This document shows positions 56,873 through 64,000 of a stretch of DNA of 64,000 nt, piece by piece. The notes below the pieces were generated by a model that was given only the letters and a program-made list of their open reading frames with translations, was not told the origin of the DNA and ran no database searches. This DNA comes from Micromonospora chersina. Its GTDB lineage: Bacteria > Actinomycetota > Actinomycetes > Mycobacteriales > Micromonosporaceae. Both the position numbers and the translations under genes were made by a program. Where the stretch lies: assembly GCF_900091475.1 (NCBI RefSeq), contig NZ_FMIB01000002.1, positions 5,952,001-6,016,000 of the forward strand, read 5' to 3'. Numbering within the stretch: the stretch's first letter is position 1; each line of letters starts with the position of its first letter.

Positions 56873-59800
56873 TCACGGATACTTGACGGGGAAGGCCGTA
56901 ACGAGTTCGCTGCCGTGTTCCACGGTGATCCTGATGAAGTCCTCTCCCGGATTGAACCCGACGCGACGGCCCATCGGGATGGTGTACGTCGTCCTGCCAC
57001 CATGCCACTGGTTGGGAGGGGTCTCGGTGATCTTGACCGCCATGCTCCTCCGCTGCCATGCCTCATCCACCGTTTCGAGGATCCCCTTGCTTCCCGTGTC
57101 GAAGACGCTGTGCTCCCTCTTCAAGGGATTTTCGTAGGCGTGGGCCAGGACGTGAAGGATGCGGTGGCCGAACTCCGGGTCGTTGGGTCCGTAGTCCAGA
57201 CCGGCCGGAGAGCGGAACCAGCCCCCGCCCAGGTCGTCCAGACCGAAGCAGTCAGCGTTGTGGACCAGGACGGGCGTAGCTCCGCCGAGCACGTAGTAGG
57301 TGTGGGTGCTGCCGACGGTCAGGTCGTACATCCGTTGATTGCCGGTGTGGTTGCGTACGGCCGTGACGAGGGCTTTGTCGCCCTTGGGAGTGAGGAGCGA
57401 GGTGCCCGGTGACAGCTTCCCGGCTTCCGTCCACCGCTCATTCCTCGGCGTCCAGAAGCGGTGGTGACCGGTGGTACGAACGACACCGCGCTGACCGGCC
57501 GACAGGATGGTGAGGTCGGTGAGATCCGTGTCCGTGTTCGTGACGACCGCCCTGACCGGCTGACCGGACGTGTGCCTGGTGTCCGGATCGGTGCTCAGAA
57601 CCGAATCGCCGACCCGGACCTCGCCGATGGGTTTGCTGCTGCCGTCGGCCAGCAGGACCGGGGTGTCGGCGGTGAAGCTGTTCCCGCGTAGGCAGGAGTT
57701 GAATACGAACCGAATTCGGGAGAAGTCGGCCGCCGCGAGTTCGCTCTTGGCCGCCTTCGCGGCGCGGCTGATCGTGTACAGCTGCTTGGCGGCCTTGAAG
57801 CCCGCCCCGACGAGCTTGGCGACCCCGGCGAACGCCAGAGACTCCAGGGCCAGGCCGCCCAGGTGCATCAACGTGTCGGCCAGGCCCTGGTCGCCGTTGA
57901 TGTACTTGTAGATGCTGAGCCCGACGTCGCCGATGGTCACCAGGGTGCCCAGGACGATGCCGCAGACCACGGTCGCGATGCAGCCGATCCCGAGTGCCGC
58001 GGCGACGGGGATCAGGGTGGCGGTGATGCCGTTGATGAGCTGGGTGAGCAGCGTCAGCGTCTGTCCGCCGCGGAAGTCGGGGTCCAGGACCGAGGCGAGG
58101 CAGTTCTTGTTGAGCTGGCTGCCCTCGGGATAGATGCTGCAGTACGCCGAGTTGGTGTAGGCCCGCTTGGCCAGCTCGGCCGGGTCGGCGATGACGTTGC
58201 GGATGCAGTTGGCGGCCCAGTCACCCTGGGTGCCGTTCAGCAGCTTCTCGAACTCCAGCGCCGGGCCCATGGCGTACTCGGTGTGGCACTTGGCGACCTC
58301 GAGGCCCTTGGCGTCCTCGTACTCCTTGTAGGCCTGGTTTGCTGCGTCGACTGCTTCTTTGGCGCTCTTGCCCGCGGCGATCGCCGAGTCGTACGCGCGT
58401 TTGGCCGACGCGTGCGCCTCGTTGGCCGACTGAATCGCCTGTTCGTGTGAGGCGACCGCCCATGATGCGGAGCGGATCGCACTCCGTGCCGAGGCAGATG
58501 CCCGGGTCGCCGCGTCCTTGGCGGTCTTGACCGCCGCCTCGGCCTTGGCCACCGACTGGCTCGCCTGGTCGGCGTACTGGGCGGCCTTCGCCGCGTAGCC
58601 GGCTGCGGCCTGCGCTGACCGGGCGGCCTGGTCGGCGTAGTTTGCCGCCGCCTCCGCGTCCTGGCGGGCCTGCGCCGCGACCTTCTGCGCCTCCATCGCG
58701 TTCTGCACTGCGGTCTGGGCGATTCCGTTGATCCGCTCGACGAGGCCGGCCACGACCGCCATGTGCGCTGCGGCGTCCTGGTCCCGCTCGGCCGCGGCGT
58801 ACCGGCCCTCCTTGAGGAACTGCTGCAGTCCTGGCGGGGGCCCGTCCAGGGCGATCTGCGCGGCGGCCTTGACCTCCGGGCCGCTGTCCGCGCTGGCCAT
58901 GATCGTGTTGACCTGCACCCGCTGCCCGACAGCGGCGGCCGTGTACTGGCCCGAGGCGATGAAGTCCCGCAGCTTCTGCCCGTCCTCGGAGTCGAGGGCC
59001 TCCTGCGCCTTCTGGGCCAGATACACGTCGCCCGACTTCGTCGCCGCGGACATGATCTGGTTGACCTTGAGCCGGTCCTGCGTGTACCGGCCGGTGTAGT
59101 TCTGCGTCCGCAGGAACTCCGACACCTGCGCGTCGCTGCCGTTGAGCGCCGCCAGGGCCGCATCACGCAGCGCGGTGTTGTCGGTGATCGCCAGATCCCG
59201 CACCGCGACCCGGTCGTCCTGCCCGGCGGCCTCCGCGATGCCGGTTCGCACGAACTCCATCGCCTGCGCGTCGCTGCCGCCCAACGCGGCCCGCGCCGCC
59301 TGCTGGGTCCAGGTCCCGGACGCACTCGACAGGTTCAACGCGACCTTGCGGGCGGCGGCGACCGCGACGGCGGGGTCGGTGGCCGGGTTCTGCGCCTCGG
59401 CGATGAGCCGGTTGGTCTCCGCGTCGCGCTGCTCGGCCTGCAGCGCGTCCCACTTGGCCGCCTTCTGCGCCTGGTCGTACTGGGCCGCGGCCTGCCGGGC
59501 CGCCTCGACACCCTCGTCCTGGGCCACCGCGATCCGCTCGGCGTCCGCCGCGCGCGCCGCGTCGTACACCTTGATTGCCTCGCTTGCGGTCTCCACGGCT
59601 GCGGTCGCCGCGACGGAGGCCGCGTTCGCCGCCTCACTCGACCGCTGCGCCGCCATCGTCGCGTCGCCAGCATGGTCCGCCGCCTCGATCGCGGCATCGG
59701 CCGCTTCTTCGGCGTGCTGTGCGGCCCGGTTGGCCGCGTCCCGCGCCCGGAACGCCGCCTGCGCCGCCACGTTCAGGTAGTTCTCCGCGGCGTTGGCCGC

Positions 59801-61189
59801 GCGAAGCGCCCGGTCCGCGTCCGCACGTGCCTGCTTGGCAGCGGCGACCGCTGCCGAGGCGTCCGCGCCCGCGTCGTTGGCGTATCTGGTCGCCTCGTCG
59901 TTGGCGTCTGACGCCAGCTTCGCCTGGGTCGCCGCCGACCGCGCCGCAGCCAACGCGTTCAGGCCCGCCTGGATCGCCTGGCCCGCCAGATTGGCGGTGG
60001 TGGCGAAGTCCCGCGACAGCTTCGCGTTGTCCCGCGCCTCCTGCGCGGTCACCCGCGCCGCGTCCGCCTTCGACGCGTCGGTCGCCGCCGAAGCCGCCGC
60101 GTTGTACGCCCGGGTCGCCGCCCGCTCCGCCTGCGACGCCGCCGACGCCGCCCGCTGCGCCGCCGCCGCAGCCGCCCGCGCCGCCCGGTTCGCCGACGCC
60201 GCCGCCTGCACGGCCACCTTCGCCGCCGCCGCAGCCTTTTGCGCCGCCACCGCAGCACGCTTGGCCTGCGCCGCCGCTTCCTTCGTGTCGTTACGCGCCG
60301 CCGCGGTCGCCGCAGCGGCCTCCTGCGCCGACTTACGAGCCGCCTCCGCGGCCTCCTTCGCCCGCGCACCCTCGTCCACCGCACGCTGGGTCTCCTGCGC
60401 CGCCAGATCACCCTGCGCCTGCGCCTGCGCCTGCAGCGCGGTCAGCGTCTCCGTCTCCTGATCCCGGGCTGCCGCAACCGACCAGCCGTAGTCCAGGAAC
60501 GACTCCAACGCCTCCGGCGTACCCGCATCCAACGCCTTCTGCCCGGCCGCCTTCACCTGCGTGCCGCCCGTGGCCATCGCCTGGTTGACCCGCACCCGCT
60601 GATCCGTCAGCCACCGCGACTGCCAACCCGAGTCCACGAACTCACGCCACACCGACGGATCCGGCGAATCCAACGCCTGCTGAGCGGCCGCCTTGACCTG
60701 ATCCCCACCGGCCGCCATCAACCGGTTGACCTGCACCCGCGTGTCGGTGTTCGACGGCTGCTGCCAGCCGGTGGAAAGGAATTTCGACAGAGCCTCCGTG
60801 TCACCGGCGTCGGCGGCGTTGAGGGCCTGCTGGGCCGCCGCGCGCACGGCAGCGCCGCCCTCGGCGATCACCGCGACCACCGAGTCCCGCTCGTCCAACC
60901 GCTCCGCCTGCGCCCAACCGTCGCTCAGGAACGCCCGGATCTGGTCGTCGGAGCCGACCAGGGCCAGCTCCGCCGCGGACCGCACCTTCGCGCCGCCGTA
61001 CAACCACGCCTGCACCACCGCCGCCCGGTCGGGCGGCGCGGAAGGTGGATCCTCCGCTCGGGCCGCGGTCCCCGGCAGCAGGCTGACCAGCAGCGCCACC
61101 GCCGTGAGGCACGCCATTACGGCCTGCCGCCATCCGGATTGCCGGCGCCGCACCAGTGGCACGACGCTTGCGGATGATCTCAGATCCAT
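56873..61189 (-). CDS. ALF-repeat polymorphic toxin with HINT domain
   Basis: This 1438-residue secreted protein has a signal peptide (~1-45, cleavage near ARA), ALF-type helical repeats (~55-250, e.g. VRSAAELALVGSDDQIRAFL), an Ala-rich coiled coil (~250-600), a second ALF block (~628-808), a second Ala-rich coil (~810-965), hydrophobic helices (~1050-1110), a HINT autoprotease domain (~1165-1311, from CLRGNSFTADTPVLLADG to TPVLVHN) and a 127-residue C-terminal toxin domain. The toxin region (GHRILHVLAHAYENP, then KREHSVFD and ETVDEAWQRR) resembles BECR-fold ribonuclease toxins. No immunity gene follows; a candidate lies divergently at 61626. Confidence 0.9.
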   Translation of the reverse strand: MDLRSSASVVPLVRRRQSGWRQAVMACLTAVALLVSLLPGTAARAEDPPSAPPDRAAVVQAWLYGGAKVRSAAELALVGSDDQIRAFLSDGWAQAERLDERDSVVAVIAEGGAAVRAAAQQALNAADAGDTEALSKFLSTGWQQPSNTDTRVQVNRLMAAGGDQVKAAAQQALDSPDPSVWREFVDSGWQSRWLTDQRVRVNQAMATGGTQVKAAGQKALDAGTPEALESFLDYGWSVAAARDQETETLTALQAQAQAQGDLAAQETQRAVDEGARAKEAAEAARKSAQEAAAATAAARNDTKEAAAQAKRAAVAAQKAAAAAKVAVQAAASANRAARAAAAAAQRAASAASQAERAATRAYNAAASAATDASKADAARVTAQEARDNAKLSRDFATTANLAGQAIQAGLNALAAARSAATQAKLASDANDEATRYANDAGADASAAVAAAKQARADADRALRAANAAENYLNVAAQAAFRARDAANRAAQHAEEAADAAIEAADHAGDATMAAQRSSEAANAASVAATAAVETASEAIKVYDAARAADAERIAVAQDEGVEAARQAAAQYDQAQKAAKWDALQAEQRDAETNRLIAEAQNPATDPAVAVAAARKVALNLSSASGTWTQQAARAALGGSDAQAMEFVRTGIAEAAGQDDRVAVRDLAITDNTALRDAALAALNGSDAQVSEFLRTQNYTGRYTQDRLKVNQIMSAATKSGDVYLAQKAQEALDSEDGQKLRDFIASGQYTAAAVGQRVQVNTIMASADSGPEVKAAAQIALDGPPPGLQQFLKEGRYAAAERDQDAAAHMAVVAGLVERINGIAQTAVQNAMEAQKVAAQARQDAEAAANYADQAARSAQAAAGYAAKAAQYADQASQSVAKAEAAVKTAKDAATRASASARSAIRSASWAVASHEQAIQSANEAHASAKRAYDSAIAAGKSAKEAVDAANQAYKEYEDAKGLEVAKCHTEYAMGPALEFEKLLNGTQGDWAANCIRNVIADPAELAKRAYTNSAYCSIYPEGSQLNKNCLASVLDPDFRGGQTLTLLTQLINGITATLIPVAAALGIGCIATVVCGIVLGTLVTIGDVGLSIYKYINGDQGLADTLMHLGGLALESLAFAGVAKLVGAGFKAAKQLYTISRAAKAAKSELAAADFSRIRFVFNSCLRGNSFTADTPVLLADGSSKPIGEVRVGDSVLSTDPDTRHTSGQPVRAVVTNTDTDLTDLTILSAGQRGVVRTTGHHRFWTPRNERWTEAGKLSPGTSLLTPKGDKALVTAVRNHTGNQRMYDLTVGSTHTYYVLGGATPVLVHNADCFGLDDLGGGWFRSPAGLDYGPNDPEFGHRILHVLAHAYENPLKREHSVFDTGSKGILETVDEAWQRRSMAVKITETPPNQWHGGRTTYTIPMGRRVGFNPGEDFIRITVEHGSELVTAFPVKYP

Positions 61190-61208
61190 GCCTGCTCCCC
61201 GTGCAAGA

Positions 61209-61237
61209 TCGCGCCGTCCACTGGGCGGACGGCGCGA
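61209..61237. other. Hairpin in the 61190-61625 gap
   Basis: TCGCGCCGTCC (61209-61219) pairs perfectly with GGACGGCGCGA (61227-61237), just upstream of the toxin start. In this gap of ~436 bp I see no gene and no other clear element; it should hold both divergent promoters. Confidence 0.5.
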
Positions 61238-61625
61238 CGGTGACTACGTGATGAGAAGTGGTCTCAGGGGACCGACGGCGATCGAGGTGAGACGATCGGT
61301 GTCTCGTGAACCCGCTGCGGGCGATGACGAACCACTTCGGACGGTACGGCCCTCACGTGCGGTCGCATCGATCGCTCCTGTCCCCGTTGCCACCCGGTAC
61401 GCCACCACGACCTGCGCTGATCACGAGCGCGTGTATTCGCGTGGCTCGATACCGACTGGCGCTCACGCTACAAGTGCTCCCGCAACAGCGCTGTCCCGAG
61501 CAGTGTGGCTGATGTCACATCCTCGGCTCCAGGCCGCAAGGGCAGGGCACACCCGGAACCACGCCGGCTGGCATCATGTGTCCGACGCCGCCAGCGGCCA
61601 CCTGCCACTCGGGAAGGGCTTGTCC

Positions 61626-62114
61626 ATGAACGCGGAGGAACGTAGGTCACCGCGGCAGATCGGCCTCTGGATCGAGGTGACGGACGCGGTGCGGGGCCTC
61701 CTGCTCCTGGGGCTCGGGACCAGCCGTTTCGAGTGCATCCTCGTGCCGGACTACGGCGGCCCCGCCACCGGGCACCCTGGTCCCACGTTCACCCTGGACC
61801 AGTGGCTCGCCGAGTTGCGGCGGCTGAGGGCCGGCGCCGACCGGGTGCTGCTCCCGTTCAACTTCTCGGACCAGTGCACGGGGTGGCTGCGGGTTGCCCC
61901 GTCCCGTGAGGGTCTGTTCGAGGTGCAGGCCGGGTGGAGCGACCTCGGTCAGTACGACATCGATCTCTCGGAGTTCATGGTCGTGGGTCGGTCACTCGCC
62001 GACTTCGAGCCGGTGCCGAATGCCCGCATCGAACGTCCGCTGGACGAGATCGTCGGAGCGGTCGCGGCGATCCGGGACGCCCTCGCCCGTTGCTCACCGC
62101 CGGCGGCCCGCTAG
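61626..62114 (+). CDS. Hypothetical protein, candidate immunity protein
   Basis: This 162-residue soluble protein has no signal peptide or membrane helix. It contains DRVLLPFNFSDQCTGWLRVA, VQAGWSDLGQYDIDLSEF and a final EIVGAVAAIRDALARC. This looks like a family of small actinobacterial proteins I recall only as uncharacterised, often in variable loci. Its size, acidity and position, divergent from the polymorphic toxin, make it a candidate immunity protein, but immunity genes normally lie downstream of the toxin on the same strand. I rate the link as inference. Confidence 0.65.
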   Translation: MNAEERRSPRQIGLWIEVTDAVRGLLLLGLGTSRFECILVPDYGGPATGHPGPTFTLDQWLAELRRLRAGADRVLLPFNFSDQCTGWLRVAPSREGLFEVQAGWSDLGQYDIDLSEFMVVGRSLADFEPVPNARIERPLDEIVGAVAAIRDALARCSPPAAR

Positions 62115-62139
62115 CGAGCACCGTCCTCGTCCGGCTCGC

Positions 62140-63471
62140 TCACTCGCCCTCGTCGCGCTCGTGGGGTTCGTGCCAGCGGGCGCGGTAGGCGGCCTCGTGC
62201 GCCTCGTGGCTGGTGCGCTCCTCGAACACGAGCCCCCGCAGCGCCCGCCGGCCCTCGTCGAATACCACCACCTCGGCCGCCACCATGCCGATGGTGATCG
62301 CCGTCATCACGGCCAGGGCGGCCAGGGCGGGGATGTGCTGCGCGACCGGCATGGTCACGGCCAGCAGCACCACCGCGCCGACCCGGGTCCAGCTCACGGT
62401 GCGCAGGGTGCGGAGCTGGAAGAGCATGTTGGCGCAGATGAAGCAGATCACCCCGCCGAAGAGCAGCGGCACGCCGGGGCCGAGCGCCGGGAGGTGCTGC
62501 GGCACGTGCGGGTCGGCGATCTGGTGCACGATCATCTCGGCGCCGAGCGCGAAGAGGATGATGCCGGCGATCATCGGCAGGAACAGGTAGGCGTACGCGT
62601 CCCGGGCCATCGCGACGCGGGGGCCGTCCTGGGCGGTGTGCAGGGCGATCCGGGCGGCCGGTCCGATCATGTCGTAGTGCGCCCACCAGAGCGCGGCGGT
62701 GAAGAAGATGCCGAGCACGGCCGCCGCCACGGCCGGCCAGGTCGGCGGCTGGCCGAGCAGGTTGCTGCCGACGCCCACGGAGATGACCGACTCGCCCAGC
62801 GCGATGATCAGGATGAGGTCGTACCGCTCGGTCCAGTGCTCGGCGGAGGCGACGCCCCAGCCCCAGGTGCCCGCGATGAGGCCGGTGGCGTACTGGAGCA
62901 GCACGACGGTCGCCCAGAGCCCGTCGCGGAACGCCGCCGCCGAGAAGAGGTCGTCGATCTTCGGCGGGATCAGGGCGGCGATCCCCAGCAGGAGGGTGCT
63001 GCCGATCACCTCCGGGGCGAACCGGAGGAGCTGGCGGCGTTCGTTCGGGCTGTCCCGTACGACGTGCAGGTAGAGCAGCAGGTGCACCATCCGGATGACG
63101 GTGTAGCTGACCGCCGCGACGATCGGCCCGGCCGCGTTGCCACGGGGATCGCGGAACGCGTTCGGCAGGGACAGGGCGAAGGTGAACAGCGCCGCCATGC
63201 CGACGGTCATGAGCACCGGAACGAAGCCCTCGCCCAGTCGGATCCGGGTGGCCACCACGCTGTGCACCACCCACGACCACCAGAGCACGGCGAGGACGAG
63301 CAGCGCGTGCAGCAGCGCGCCGCCGCTGACCTGGAGCGCGGTGGCGCGGGTGATGATGAAGAAGGAGAAGACGAAGACCAGGTCGAAGAAGACCTCGAAC
63401 CGGTCCACCCGGGCCCCGGGCGCCACCGGCACCGCCGGCCCGAGGCGCCCCCGCCACCCGAAGCCGCTCAC
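62140..63471 (-). CDS. Low-temperature-requirement A (LtrA) membrane protein
   Basis: This 443-residue protein has ~12 transmembrane helices. The N-terminal RFEVFFDLVFVFSFFIITRA is the LtrA hallmark, and AEHWTERYDLILIIALGESVISVG is the second family motif. LtrA was named in Listeria for growth at low temperature; biochemical function is unknown. The C-terminal tail is His/Glu-rich (HEAHEAAYRARWHEPHERDEGE). GTG 63471 has CAGACT 6 nt upstream. It is convergent with the candidate immunity gene. Confidence 0.88.
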   Translation of the reverse strand: MSGFGWRGRLGPAVPVAPGARVDRFEVFFDLVFVFSFFIITRATALQVSGGALLHALLVLAVLWWSWVVHSVVATRIRLGEGFVPVLMTVGMAALFTFALSLPNAFRDPRGNAAGPIVAAVSYTVIRMVHLLLYLHVVRDSPNERRQLLRFAPEVIGSTLLLGIAALIPPKIDDLFSAAAFRDGLWATVVLLQYATGLIAGTWGWGVASAEHWTERYDLILIIALGESVISVGVGSNLLGQPPTWPAVAAAVLGIFFTAALWWAHYDMIGPAARIALHTAQDGPRVAMARDAYAYLFLPMIAGIILFALGAEMIVHQIADPHVPQHLPALGPGVPLLFGGVICFICANMLFQLRTLRTVSWTRVGAVVLLAVTMPVAQHIPALAALAVMTAITIGMVAAEVVVFDEGRRALRGLVFEERTSHEAHEAAYRARWHEPHERDEGE

Positions 63472-63477
63472 CGACCG

Positions 63478-63483
63478 AGTCTG
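63478..63483 (-). promoter_or_regulatory. -10-like element CAGACT (leaderless LtrA start)
   Basis: On the minus strand CAGACT lies 6 nt before the GTG at 63471. Confidence 0.45.
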
Positions 63484-63516
63484 TCAGCGCCGGGTCGGCG
63501 GCGGGCCGGATTCTGC

Positions 63517-64000
63517 TCAGGCCGGCCGGTGGCGCAGCCCGTCCATCAGCAGGTCGAGCAGGCGGCCGGCCTGCGCACGCTGGTCCGGCTCGCCGGCGAC
63601 CAGCGAGACGCCGCTCAGCCCGGCGAGCACGTCGGCGGCGGCCACGTCGGCGCGGACGGTGCCCGCGGCGACGCCGGCCGCCAGCAGGTCGCCCAGCGCG
63701 GCGAGCAGCCGGTCCCGGCTGTGGGCGTACGGGTTGGCGCCGGAGGCGATGGCCAGCCGCAGCGCGTCGGCCATGCCCCGTTTGGTGGCCAGGTAGTCGA
63801 CGAACCGGTCCATCCACGCCCGGACCGCCGCCTCGGCGGGCAGTGCCGCGAGCAGTTCGGGCACGGCGTCGCAGAGCTTGGCCAGTTCGTTGCGGTAGGC
63901 CGCCTCGATGAGCGCCTCGCGGGTGGGGAAGTGGCGGTAGAGGGTGCCGATGCCGACCCCGGCCTCCTTGGCGATGCGGTCCAGCGTTACCTCGGCGCCC
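63517..64000 (-). CDS. TetR-family regulator (N-terminus beyond window)
   Basis: The visible 160 residues start within the DNA-binding domain: GAEVTLDRIAKEAGVGIGTL then YRHFPTREALIEAAYRNEL, the canonical TetR helix-turn-helix. The C-terminal ligand domain includes SGANPYAHSRDRLLAALGDLLAAGVAAGTVRAD, typical of the TetR_C_SbtR-like subgroup. The start codon lies to the right of the window. It may control the LtrA gene downstream, or a gene outside. Confidence 0.88.
   Translation of the reverse strand, partial: GAEVTLDRIAKEAGVGIGTLYRHFPTREALIEAAYRNELAKLCDAVPELLAALPAEAAVRAWMDRFVDYLATKRGMADALRLAIASGANPYAHSRDRLLAALGDLLAAGVAAGTVRADVAAADVLAGLSGVSLVAGEPDQRAQAGRLLDLLMDGLRHRPA

Noticed and set aside
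59575..60588. Pro/Arg-rich plus-strand open frame opposite the toxin's Ala-rich coil
   Set aside because: It is a shadow of the Ala codons in another frame. No start signal or domain is seen.
61306..61512. Short plus-strand open frame in the toxin/immunity gap
   Set aside because: There is no ribosome site, the composition is atypical, and it overlaps the likely promoter region. I treat the gap as non-coding.

Overview
The window is chromosomal DNA of a high-GC actinomycete, most likely Micromonospora or a close relative (Micromonosporaceae). The evidence is the pervasive G/C third codon positions, coenzyme F420 genes, the glnA-glnE-lipA/lipB neighbourhood familiar from Streptomyces and its relatives, many leaderless-looking genes, and an actinobacterial class A RNase P RNA. 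It is mostly core chromosome. I see no biosynthetic gene cluster, prophage, tRNA, complete insertion sequence or CRISPR array.

Layout. 1-4.5 kb: a DUF3311/solute:sodium symporter pair, a MarR-MFS divergent pair with two operator-like palindromes, and a TauE/SafE permease. 4.5-5.1 kb: a palindromic repeat followed by rnpB with its own terminator. 5.1-6.4 kb: a decayed islet holding a gene remnant and a small anchored protein. 6.4-17 kb: a GAF-SpoIIE phosphatase, TetR/FBP with CTAG operator repeats, an AlkZ-like glycosylase, PadR with a membrane partner, an M48 protease, a histone-H1-like Lys/Ala protein, an RNB exoribonuclease, F420:NADPH oxidoreductase and a VOC protein. 17-37.3 kb: the nitrogen and cofactor core, with panB, glutamine-dependent nadE, glnA2, a virginiamycin B lyase, an S66 peptidase, an amidotransferase overlapping into glnE, two tandem MptB-like mannosyltransferases, an ArsR/SRPBCC pair, a GYD protein and glnA1 with a strong GlnR-box match. 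37.5-51 kb: RDD, DUF4191, a giant LuxR regulator, membrane glycosyltransferase-like proteins, lipA, an archaeal-type aspS preceded by a T-box leader, an ammonia-dependent nadE, VOC and lipB. 51-56.7 kb: a PHB-depolymerase-type secreted esterase, SDR, DinB, LLM flavin oxidoreductase, aldo/keto reductase and hemerythrin genes. 56.8-62.1 kb: a 1438-residue ALF-repeat/HINT polymorphic toxin and a divergent candidate immunity gene. 62.1-64 kb: LtrA and a truncated TetR.

How the parts work together. GlnE can adenylylate GlnA1, which keeps the tyrosine site. GlnA2 lacks it. GlnA1 has a four-element GlnR-box match upstream, and glnA2 has a weaker half match. LipB attaches octanoate and LipA inserts sulfur to make lipoate. 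Two NAD synthetases of different architecture are present. The most unusual regulatory element is the leader of aspS: it has an S-turn AGTA/GAA, an Asp (GAC) specifier, a UGGC T-box bulge, and two mutually exclusive helices that would hide or free the ribosome binding site. Many genes carry a -10-like hexamer 6-7 nt before the start codon, which indicates leaderless transcripts and was used here to choose starts.

Limits: all identifications come from reading the sequence and from family knowledge. No database search or folding program was run.
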